Below are positions 54,775-64,000 of a DNA stretch of 64,000 nt, piece after piece; the stretch's first letter is position 1, and each line of letters opens with the position of its first letter. The notes under the pieces are model-generated. The model was not told the DNA's origin and searched no databases. It saw only the letters and a list, made by a program, of their open reading frames with translations. The position numbers were made by a program, and so were the translations under genes. The stretch comes from Chrysoporthe austroafricana (Eukaryota; Ascomycota; Sordariomycetes; Diaporthales; Cryphonectriaceae), in assembly GCA_001051155.2 (NCBI GenBank), contig JYIP02000018.1:1-64000 (forward strand), in the 5' to 3' direction.

Positions 54775-56179
54775 TACAAATAAAATTTTGTAGATTTAGT
54801 TGTTAGGTATACGACTTGTTCGTTCCAGGGTTTTTGAGTGAAGCTGTTGGCTGGGCTTAACCACGTACGTGATAACTGGGTTCGATTTTGCTGTCTGTTA
54901 TTGTGTCTGTCTAAAAAGAAGAGGGAAAGAAAGCCGTGGGCAATAGCCAGAGCGTAGAAATGGCTTTGCCCTGGCGCACGGTCCATATCCTGGCCCGTGC
55001 TTATATGCCAGAGTGAAAGGCTCTGGCTGTCCCATACTGGCTATCCCACAGAAGCTGAGGTTCAATGCGCGTAGACAGGAAAGACCGTAATCATCAGTTG
55101 GTCGGGACGCTCTTCATTTATATATATCGTGAAATGCTGTTGTGGGGCCCTGTAAGCATCAGCTCCGGCTCCCATATTGTTGAACTGCGTTGGGACGAAC
55201 ACCTCAGTGTTGGAACTGATACTTCAGCGTTGAGCTTACCACCCCACTAGAATTTGTGGAGAGGTGAGGGGTGGTAAAACCTCGTTGGCGTCAGCTCGCC
55301 GTCACATCTGACTGGATTTCATGGAACCAATTTACTCCCAACGGTATCATTTGACCAACACGGACTTCGGCAATATTGTTGTTGCTACAGCAAATCACAA
55401 TGCAGGTCCATCGGGAAGCCCACTTATTACCAAAACCAGGTTACCACTGTTCTTCAGAGCATTGCAGCGACTCCGCACTCTAGAACAGCTCTGCTGCATC
55501 ATCCTTTTCCCGCTTAGGTGAGACTCTATAATCATCAATTTCTGTAACTGTAAGACTAATTCTTTGTGTAGGCTATTTTTATAATCCAGTATGCTATGGT
55601 GAGGTGTTTTGGTCAACGTTAGGTCCAGCGGCATTGTAGGCTGAGAAATTAAGTGAAGAGACTGTTCTGAAGTACAAGTAGGACAGACAGAATCTTCGAA
55701 GCAAGAGTGCAAACATGGTTCTTTCTTACTTCAGTCCTCAATTTCTTACCACTTTCAGTATTCACCTCAACATTCGTCTCTAGATTCCAGACCCAGTCTT
55801 CACTGCCTTGAAAAGACCAGATATTCGAAACCTCAGTCAATATGATAATGCCTACTTTTGCCCAAGGTAAACAAATATAAAAGAAAATCTTCCATATGGC
55901 TCAGAATTCTTTCAGTATTACTTACAAAAGCATAGTTCTCCTCTTTACCACGAGTGCCATTCCTCTTATTGTCGAGAACCCTATTGCGGCTAAAGGTCAA
56001 AACAAAGTTACTAACAAGCAATCATGGGTGATTTCTTTTGGTTTTTTTTTTTTTTGTTTTATTTAAATAAAACTTACCGCGTTGCGGAAGGGAAAGAAAA
56101 GGATTGCATCCCCAAGAATCAATGAATTTGCAGCCTTGTATATCCAGGGGCGAGGTCAGTCTCGCAGAAACAGTATGGA
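54775..56179. other. Region with short unassigned open frames
   Basis: Minus-strand frames at 55,395-55,712, 55,649-55,840 and 55,833-56,021 overlap and might be exon debris of one gene (GSEDWVWNLETNVEVNTES, then EENYAFVSNTERILSHMEDF), but no splice model worked. The plus frame 55,321-55,521 has no recognisable domain. Confidence 0.35.
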
Positions 56180-57613
56180 TTACATGTCTGTTCCCAAATG
56201 TAGTGTTACGCCCGCCTTCTCGGTCTTCGTAATAAGCCGGACACATTCCTCTTTGTCCTTTTCATCTGCATTTGGTTCCAAAGCAAGGTAGATGTCCTCG
56301 AGAGCTGGCAACCAGGAATTTTTTTCTTGCAGCAAAGTCAAAAAACATAACCTCGAGGGCCTTTTCATGATTGTCTGTGCCGTTTGATCGTAGTGACAGC
56401 TGAGTGACTGAGGCAGGAATAAGAGTTTCGGTAAGCCGGAGAAGCTTGCCTAGTTTTTGATCGGTCAAAACTTCATTTAGTGTAGTAACCCTAAACGAAT
56501 CGTCATCAATGTTGCACATCGCAATTTCAAGAGGGAACCTGAGCTTCCGCAGACGCTGAAAACCGCGCATCGATGCCTTGCCAGGTGTAATCAACCCATC
56601 TAGGCTGAATATGGAGATAGAAAGCTCCTCGAGGAAACTCCCTGCCTCGCGCTCGATGGCCGTGACGAATTGGCATATGTCCCAGTCCTGAAGGTCCGCT
56701 TGTGTGCGATGAGAATAAGCCAGCATCTTCAGACAAGGGGGTGTGTCTGGGAAAGTCGGCCATAGCCACCTCGTCGATACAGCTTCCCCAGAAATGAGCA
56801 GTCTCGAGAGCCGCACCATAAGAGGCGTACGGATCTTTGGAGGCGACTGCGATGGAGGCGCCATCTGTAGCTACACAGCTGCTGATCTCGAACCAACGCA
56901 TGTTTGGTAAAGCCAGAAAGGGAATTGCTTGATCCAAGCCAAATCGATGCCCGTGGCCTAACGAGCTGTATGGTTCGAATCTGGTAATTTGAGCGAGACT
57001 CGGTCTGTCCCACAGAGCATCTCGTTGCTCAATTGCTTCGCGAACGATGTGATTAAGAAGCTTTTCGGATTTTTCAGGCGACTCTCGGCAGCTTGAGAGT
57101 TTTGATGTTGGGCAGGAATGTCAACAGAAAAGTAGCGGCATGCTGTGAATAGCGGGTGTGTTGCTCGAGGTCCCTCCGGATCAAGGCGTAGTAATCCCTC
57201 CAGTCCAAACCTGCCTTCTTCAAGTAGGGCGAGTTGGAAAATAGTGCGACCACAGGCCCGCCGTGATTCACATTTGGCAGAATCTGAACACGTCTAGCAC
57301 GAGGGGCCCAGGTATCGCAGTAGAAGTCTGCATGTCTGATATAGCGCACTACGATAGGCTCGGTAGCGATGTGTGTGATGAGATCGAAGGCCGATGGGTT
57401 GCGTGGTGAAAGTAGGCTGTCCGAAGTATATTTATTGTACGCAAAGTCGTGGAATTGCGAGCGGAGCTGATTGTGATGCTCCATGAATGGTGTACATAGC
57501 TTGTAAAGGGCCTGGCAGGTCAATGAGAGACTCTCGAAGCCTTCTGGCATGGCGCATTGGATGATCTCGTCTAGAAGTTCTGTAGGCAAACTAGTAAGAC
57601 TCGGGGCAGCCAT
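56180..57613 (-). pseudogene. F-box protein gene with three frameshifts
   Basis: The ATG at 57613 starts MAAPSLTSLPTELLDEIIQC...ESLSLTCQALYKLC, a clear F-box (L-P-x-E-L-L-D-x-I). F-box proteins recruit substrates to SCF ubiquitin ligases through Skp1. The C-terminal part has weak leucine-rich character: FLPNIKTLKLP, then after a one-base shift near 57,085 SEKLLNHIVREAIEQRDALW, FLALPNMRWFEISSC and ETAHFWGSC; after a shift in a C-run near 56,750 LKMLAYSHRTQADLQDWDIC, FLEELSISIF and GFQRLRKLRFPLE; after a shift in an A/T-run near 56,335 SWLPALEDIYLALEPNADEK to the stop at 56,180. All three breaks are single-base and two sit in homopolymers, so sequencing error could mimic a pseudogene. Otherwise the residues are well preserved, with no RIP-type decay. 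Confidence 0.78.
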
Positions 57614-57839
57614 GACATTATCGAGACTTGAAATGGATATAAAAGGAGTCTCCTGATGTTGAGAGAAGGATGAGTATTGAAGGCGGCCAAATGGAGGGAG
57701 AAACAGGAAGAAAACCTCACTATTAGTTGAAAATGGGTGGGTCAGCTTTATCGATAATGGCGGGGTCCCCGTCTCGGATCATTAGACTGTGAAGCAAGTA
57801 CTGTTGGCCCGCTGACAGTCAGAGCTCCCAGTCGAGCTG

Positions 57840-59236
57840 ATGGGAGATGCCCTGACTGCAACCACTGCTGATGGGACCGCGGGTATTGGTGCTGAGGTCG
57901 AGACTCTGGAACTCTTACTTAGGAACTCTGCGTGTAGCAAGGATAATACCGACGAATTGAAGAAAACAGTCATCGGGGAACATAAAGACACAAACTGGGG
58001 GCTGACTGCAGACACGACTTCCGATTTCGAGGTTCTTCACGCAGAATATATATTGGATGGCACAAAAATCAAAGTTGGTAGTGGGGAGGCTGCGAAAGCA
58101 GGCTCATCAATTACTAAAGACTTTGTAGGTACTGAAGCTTTCATTTTGATTCACCCTCTGTCTTGAATGCTAACAACTCTTGGGAACTCAGGCTGCTTGG
58201 TCACCCTGGAAAGCTGGTGCAGATCCCATCAAGGTTGGAACTGTTAAATGTAACCCATGGACACTCGATAGCGCCAAAAAAGACCTAGATGCAGCAAAGG
58301 TGCAGTGGGATGCACAGGTGACCGTACCGATGCCACTTGACGCTTTATACAGTCGAAAGGAAGAACAAGTCCAAGATTCTTCGACAGGCCGCAATATTCT
58401 AAACGGCTACGAGAGCCGGAGAACCGGGCCTAAAGCTGGTAGGGGCCGAAACCTTATTCTTGTCACAAAAGACTACTTTTAATCCAGCTCCAATGGCATT
58501 GCAGCTAACAAAGTCACCAACGACGTACTGGGGTTTTGCTCCTTAGTGCTATCGTATGCGAAAGGAGCGGAGCAGCTGCGACAAGATGAAAGCCCGAAGC
58601 TGATGACCACCTTATGCCCTGAACCGGGTTCATTACGATTTTTAAGCAAGTCAAATAAAAAATGCCAGGCAACGTTTTCGACCTTTTCAATATCCTTGCA
58701 TGCTGCAAGAGAACATACGACAAGTTGACCGAGATATTTGAGTCAGTAAACTAAGCTCTCTTTGCTTGCTAAACTAAATTTCTACAGGGTTACTTTGAAC
58801 ATAACCTTTTGTTCCGGGACTGTTGAGAAACCAGTTCCTAGCAAGAAGCTTGAAGAGGCAACTTTTAGAAACTCTGATGCAAGAGTCAATATGAAAACAT
58901 GGTAAGATGGTTCTTATTTACGGGAGATGAGAAGCTTGAAGCCGTCATACACACTTTCAATACAGTTATATAACACATTTTCCGGGACTGCTTCATCTCT
59001 TTAGCTCCTTTACTTGCTTGCTTGCTAGTTAAGGCAGCCAAGCTGATATTCTTCTAGGATTGAAGGCATTAGTGCAGGAACAGCTGCAAAGGACGCACTT
59101 TCGGTTTTCTGATAGTTCTACTAGAGGGCTTAAATCGGCAACAGAGAAAGTTTTCGGCACACAACGCCAAGTGCCGTTGTTTGAGTTCAGGGAATTACCC
59201 GAACTCCCAATAACATCAAGATTGGAAGATCTATAA
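57840..59236 (+). pseudogene. Conserved fungal unknown protein gene, decayed
   Basis: The ATG at 57840 (MGDALTATTADG) opens exon 57840-58124. A 67-nt intron (GTAGGT, gctaac branch, CTCAG) leads to exon two from 58192: AAWSPWKAGADPIKVGTVKCNPW...VQWDAQVTVPMPLDAL, NLILVTKDYF. A TAA at 58480-58482 interrupts, but the same frame goes on as SNGIAANKVTNDVLGFCSLVLSYAKGAEQL. After a frameshift near 58,610 it reads TGFITIFKQVK, stop, KMPGNVFDLFNILACCKRTYDKLTEIFES. Another intron (GTAAAC...CTACAG) precedes VTLNITFCSGT. A final piece at about 59,060-59,236 has RQVPLFEFRELPELP. The parts fit one long protein family seen in ascomycetes, but I know no function. Stops arise from C-to-A or C-to-T type changes, not only RIP. 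Confidence 0.6.
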
Positions 59237-60505
59237 CGGAAGTAGATAAAGCTGTCCAAAAGCAAAGCAATATATTTGAATTTTAATACTATTATGTTGC
59301 ATTTAGTTAATATTAAGCTGAGTATAATAGTCAAATATTAAATATTTGAATTGGAATATATTTATAAATTCGTAAAGTTTATATTAGTAAATTGTTTAAA
59401 AAAAATCTTGAATAATAATACTGGTATAAAACTATATAAATTTAAATAAAATTAAATTAATAAATAATACGATATAAAAATTGATTTAATTATTACAAAT
59501 AAAATCTATTGTTATATATTAACCTTTTTAATTAGATTTCATAAGTTTAATGATTTAAATAACCCATTTTTACATCTTAGAGCGTTCATTTCTAAGTCTT
59601 ATTACACTCTAACTTGTTGCTTTGTTTCCTTGAGATACTCTCGGCCTCGGTCTAGGCTTGACCTGCACAGCCTGCGTCGCGCGACCAGTTGCCTCAGTAA
59701 GCCCAGCCAAAGTCCTTCCCCCCAAGTCTATTCAGCTGCTATAGCCCCCAATGACTTTTTGAAATCTCGACAGATTACTTCGACCAAGCACTCCATTAAA
59801 CCCGTTGCGACATTATTGGTAAGCGATGAATCAAATTCTACTGTCATCCTACCTGCAAAGACCTGATCATTGAAATTGTCATTAACGCTAGCCAATCAGA
59901 TCAGTCCTTCAGAGCATTTAAAGTTGCTCGGCAAAGCTTACTTCGAGCTTTCGTCTAGCTAACCGAATGTGTGGTGCATGCTTAAACAGGTAAAACATGG
60001 ACACAAAATGGATGGGTTGAAATCTATTTTGTGTCTATATCCGTACACTCTCCAGCCTGTTGCTATTTTTAAGTATACTGAGCATTGTCTGTTTACTGTG
60101 GGCATATCTCTGTATGATTCACTAGGGAACCCCCCCTCCCCCCCCGGTGAAGGTGAGGAGTCTTGGTCACACTTAAGTTGGGTATGTAGTTCATAGAGCG
60201 TATATTGAATGAATGTGGGCCAATAACGAGCTGACGTAATACGTATGATAATTCGCCCCTACTTCATCCTTCAATATTTCGGCCAATTAGGAATTGGCCT
60301 GATATAGTACAACAGCTAGAGATCGGTAGTAGACAAGTCTGTTGCCGAAATCACTGTGAACATGTATGAAGAGGAGAGAAATAATAAAGGCGCAAGGCAG
60401 AGCATTACACAAGAACATAATTGTACTTTGCAGCTGCAAAATATTCACTTCAGCTTGTTGCCCTCTACTAATACTTTCTGACCAGGCAGCGTGGCTTTGC
60501 ATTCT
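59237..60505. other. AT-rich island then intergenic DNA
   Basis: 59,237-59,600 is AT-rich. At 59,630-59,866 a plus frame (MRYSRPRSRLDLHSLRRA) is open for 78 codons and may be a small gene fragment, unassigned. A C-run lies at about 60,129-60,144. No other signal. Confidence 0.4.
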
Positions 60506-61429
60506 CTACATTTCTCCTCCAGCAACCCCCTTGCAACCATCAGTTCCGCCACTACTAATAGCTGTTATCCATTTCCTCATGGTATCCTCCGCCTGAGTTC
60601 CACTCGCGAATTTATTGATGAGCTGAGCCGTCAACTCAGCATTCGAGACAATCCCGAGGCAAACAACATCATTCATCAAGTCAGGGACGGAATGTTGGGT
60701 AATTCCACGATATACCGGCCCTACATGCACAATGATATTCACCTTATCAGCCATCTGAAATGTACAATACGATGGGCGGGCTTCACCTCTCAAGCTTAAA
60801 TCCCTCGGCCTGCGCATTCTGATCTCATACCTCTTCACCTCCGACGCCGAGTAGTCCGTGCGAAGATCGACATTATGACCTACACTGGTGATTATGTAGT
60901 CGAGGCTTCCTGGCTCATCAACAAACTTGAAGTATCTTGGTGGCGCTGCTGAAACGTTGTGAAACGGTCATGTCAGCCCGAATGAGGAAGATGTATCGAC
61001 ATAGATCTTGGGACCTACCTTTGTCTTTGGTATCAATGGGTTCTATGTCCTTAGTACGATTCGCATCCTCTAATATGCCACGGATAATATCATCTTCCTC
61101 TGCCAAAGATCAGTCTGCTGGAGGTTGTCGAGGAAAGGGCTCTAAGAATATAATTACGTCAAGCTTACTGTAGATGATGATGCCGCGCTCGAAGCGGTTG
61201 TTAGTCGAGTAGCAGATAAGAAAGAATGCATCAACAAAGCCAATAAGGCGGATCTTGCCAAACCAGCGCTCATTGTTGATAAGAAGTTCCCATGGGTGGA
61301 TGTCGCTTTTGATAAGCCTTTATTAGTACTGTAGGATGCAAAAAGATCTGCTACGCACCAATCGCATTCTTTGTTCTTGTCGTGGATGGATCTATCAAAG
61401 ATCGAGAGGACTCTGTGATACGATGCCAT
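60506..61429 (-). CDS. Unknown protein, four exons
   Basis: Minus-strand exons 61429-61359, 61305-61169, 61099-61019 and 60948-60506 splice in consistent phase to 243 residues. Donors are GTGCGT, GTAAGC and GTAGGT; acceptors are AAAAG after a TACTAAT branch, GGCAG and TTCAG. The ATG starts MASYHRVLSIFDRSIHDK. The protein reads on through IHPWELLINNERWFGKIRLI, NRFERGIIIYKEDDIIRG and PPRYFKFVDEPGSLDYIITS to the long last exon with YEIRMRRPRDLSLRGEARP, MADKVNIIVHVGPVYRGI and DLMNDVVCLGIVSNAEL. It has no signal peptide or clear TM helix; the pattern looks alpha/beta and cytosolic. No family recognised. Every intron removes stops, and exon joints rebuild sensible sequence, so the model is probably right. 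Confidence 0.7.
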
Positions 61430-62356
61430 GATTTTGTTTTACGGAGAAGAGGGCGGCAACAATATAGGATGGCAGAGTAACGCCATTTGATATGTACTTT
61501 TGCGCGTCGCTACGTCCGAAAAATGGACACTCTTGTTCGAATTAACCTAGATACAAAATGGCGATGGAGGGATGATGCACCTGAGATATAGCTGAAGGCA
61601 GTATAGAGCATAGCGAGAGAAACGTAAAAAACATGGGCAATGCCAACGCAGAGCAGCAGAGCCAGCCCCAATCGCTTCAAATTTTGCATGTACTAAAGCT
61701 GCATGCTGTCCCCGTGGCGAGCTAGACGATGGAGATTGTTCAGCTGCACGAGCCAGGATGTTTCAGCTCCGTGCGCGGATCAAAGGATTGACGGCAATTT
61801 TTACAGAGGCACAGAGGTAAACAACGCGAGCAGACATCGAGCTGTGTAATTGGATGCGTTGTGTTGGCAGAATGGGGCACGACAACGCATCGATCTTAGA
61901 TCCCTATATACAACATCTAGGCTCTTCTTCCGTAAGCTAAATGCGTTGTAGGCTGCTGAATTGGCCATGCACGCTAAATTGGTAATGCGCAGCTAGAAGC
62001 TGCTTTGCTGGCTGATTTGTTAATTTACGGCCTGGACTGCAGCCCTAGATGGCAGTCTGCTAGCGCAATAAACTTGTCTCAGCTCATGATGTCTAGTGAA
62101 ATTCTCTTCGCTTTGATAGAATTAGTATGTGCCCTATATACCGGTTGGTCTGGCGATCTAGCCGTTATAAATTAGCACAAAGAGTTCAAACTCCAAGTAT
62201 TACCGAAGTTTGCAATGCTCCTCTCCAGCCCGGAGTACCAGCTAGGTAGACCGTCAACTTGTTCCAAGGTTTTTGCCTTCTTTCGCGGATGTCTTAAGCA
62301 TCCTGCCTTCGAATTCCTCAACGCTCGCCGATAATAAGTTAAGCCTACCTTTTACA
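61430..62356. promoter_or_regulatory. Divergent intergenic region before the last HET gene
   Basis: About 930 bp with only short frames. Two copies of a gctgaattggccatgca / gctgatttgttaatt-type segment occur near 61,955-62,030. It should hold the promoters of the unknown gene (minus) and the HET gene (plus). Confidence 0.45.
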
Positions 62357-64000
62357 ATGGACTTCGTGAGTAACTTCAAGGATAGCCTTAAAGATAAGGC
62401 TACCGATCTCGTCCACCTATCGAGTGACACCTTTGAAGATGTTTCGAAGAACCCGGAGAAAATACGGAGATTTCTGAATCTCTGGCTCACTCCGAGCTTC
62501 AAGCCTACATTCGTTCCTGAAAAAGAGCGGGAGGAGGTTGAATTCCAGCTACTTGGCCCTTCACTTGACGAGAAAAGACATGTCCCCCGACGAATGTTTG
62601 ATATTGAAACGGGCAACCTGGTGGATTGGCTCGACAGCGATGATGTAAGCCAGTATTGTATGCTCTCGCACCAGTGGAAGGGAACCGAAGTCACCTACGA
62701 TTATGTCGAAAAAGCGCGGAGGCACAACAGTGAAAGTGTCAAAGCAGGCAAACCTGACGCGAAGAACGATGTCGACATGATCTACAAGCTGTGCGAGCAA
62801 GAGATCCTGGAGAGTGAGCAGACCATCAAGGGATTGCTCAGTCAAGTCCACGGACGACAATGTGACGACGTCAAGAAAATACTCGCAGAGCGTATTGAGG
62901 TTAATTCGATCAAGTGGCGACAAAAGGGTGCCAGGAAGCAGTCGGGTGATGCAAAGAATCAGCTCGCAAACACTGACTTGGAGTCGGACGCTTTCAAGAG
63001 CCTTGCGTTTGAGATGGAGAACACCGTCGCCCTCGGCTCCAGTACGAACAAACAAAGATCTGAGCCAGCGGGAAGCAGCATAAACCCAAGCGCAGAAGAT
63101 TTGGAGAAGGCACAGACGGCAGTCGACCAGGCACAAACCAATCTCAACAATGTGACTGAGGAGACGTCAACGCTCGAAAAGGAGGAAAAGGTCAAGTTCT
63201 TCCAAGACAGGGGCCTGCTTCGCGATGCCGTTGATAAGCTCCTTGAGCTTTTGCAACGGTGGAAGTCTGTTGTCAAGATTAAGAAGTCCATGAAACAATC
63301 CAAGGAAATTCTCAACTCCAAGTTTTTCCCTGCCGGCGAGAGGCGATACTTATGGAACGACACATGCTGCATCAATAAAGCCGATGCGAACGAACTTATT
63401 ACCTCACTCTCACTCATGGGAGATTGGTACGCAAATGCCGACTTCTGCCTGGTACACCTCGATACAGAAAAGTCTCAAGACGACTGGACTGAAGAGTGGG
63501 ATAGGTTCCAAAAGCGAACAGAAACGGAGCCCGAACTACCTAAACCAAATTACGAAAGTTTTGACAAGGTCCGTGATAATCCTCCGGAATGGTCGACCCG
63601 TGGCTGGACGCTCCAAGAACTTGTTTTAAGCAAGATGACATTCTACGTGAATTCGGCGTGGGAACCATTGGGCAGGCCAGTGGAGAACCTCGGCCCCTAT
63701 TACTTCTTTTGTCCGTTCATTGAGCTGTATGTGGGCAGTGTGGCGCCTGAAGGCCTGGAGAAACTACGTGAATTCTGGGACAAGACAGCAAACAGCCTGG
63801 AACGCAAGGTGAGACCATGCTATAATCGATACCCCCCACAGCCACTAATTGTCCTGGTAGACTCCTAAGGGTATAGCTGTCGATAGTGATGAGATCAAGG
63901 CTGCCTAGAACCTGATTTTGATACTCGACGCGCTTGGATTACACATTCTAGGAAGCATCGAGAGGGAGACTGCCCTACCTTGCATATCACAGGCCGTGTA
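62357..64000 (+). CDS. HET-domain protein with a long coiled insert, 3' end outside window
   Basis: The ATG at 62357 starts MDFVSNFKDSLKDKATDLVHL; the frame is also open upstream but only from a TTG. HET block one is YCMLSHQWKG, block two YLWNDTCCINKADANELITSL...WYANADFCLVHL, and block three WSTRGWTLQELVLSKMTFYV. Between blocks one and two lie about 210 residues that are mostly charged helix (EDLEKAQTAVDQAQTNLNNV, then KLLELLQRWKSVVKIKKSMK), a probable coiled coil rarely this long in other HET proteins. A 51-nt intron (GTGAGA at 63809 to GGTAG at 63859) leads to an exon starting TPKGIAVDSDEIKAA, which meets TAG at 63905-63907 before NLILILDALGLHI. CAG-to-TAG is the likely origin, so the gene may be a null allele. 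The window ends before the true 3' end. Confidence 0.8.

Overview
The window is fungal nuclear DNA, almost certainly from a filamentous ascomycete (Pezizomycotina). The evidence is short GT-AG introns with CTAAC/TACTAA-type branch sites, HET-domain, HeLo-like/ankyrin and NB-ARC/TPR allorecognition genes, RTA1, F-box, CmcJ-like and MFS genes, and a two-speed base composition. GC-balanced gene blocks alternate with AT-rich islands in which transposons and neighbouring genes carry dense C-to-T and G-to-A changes, the mark of repeat-induced point mutation (RIP). I cannot name the species.

Layout. 1-11,383: RIP-degraded block between two ~545-bp direct repeats. It holds a 179-bp tandem array and, on the minus strand, the ruins of a telomere-linked RecQ-like helicase (TLH) gene. 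11,384-14,290: truncated RTA1 gene, mixed repeat DNA and an NB-ARC/TPR relic. 14,514-20,508: three apparently intact genes (D-2-hydroxyacid dehydrogenase, MFS transporter, CmcJ-like oxygenase) that could serve small-molecule metabolism. 20,560-25,676: broken gypsy-type retroelement, an unexplained ~1.6-kb block open on both strands, and the 3' end of a Fot1/pogo transposon. 26,336-31,560: HET gene, broken alpha/beta hydrolase, AT island and a HET C-terminal relic. 33,973-37,653: head-to-head pair (unknown protein and FHA-like gene) and a decayed cysteine-rich secreted protein gene. 38,295-50,130: a HeLo-like/ankyrin gene split by a 9.6-kb Fot1-type element that is itself invaded by a chromodomain gypsy element. 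51,194-64,000: HET gene, LITAF-like zinc protein, small unknown gene, F-box pseudogene, conserved unknown pseudogene, four-exon unknown gene and a HET gene that runs off the window.

Taken together this looks like an accessory island for self/non-self recognition under heavy turnover. Six loci belong to HET, HeLo-like/ANK or NB-ARC/TPR families, and at least four of them are broken or truncated. The clearest single event is the Fot1 insertion: removing the element plus one TA copy rejoins the ankyrin-gene reading frame exactly. The apparently complete genes are the dehydrogenase, MFS, CmcJ-like oxygenase, HET (51 kb), LITAF-like, four-exon unknown and two small unknown genes; the HET gene at 26 kb is complete if a predicted 60-nt intron is real.
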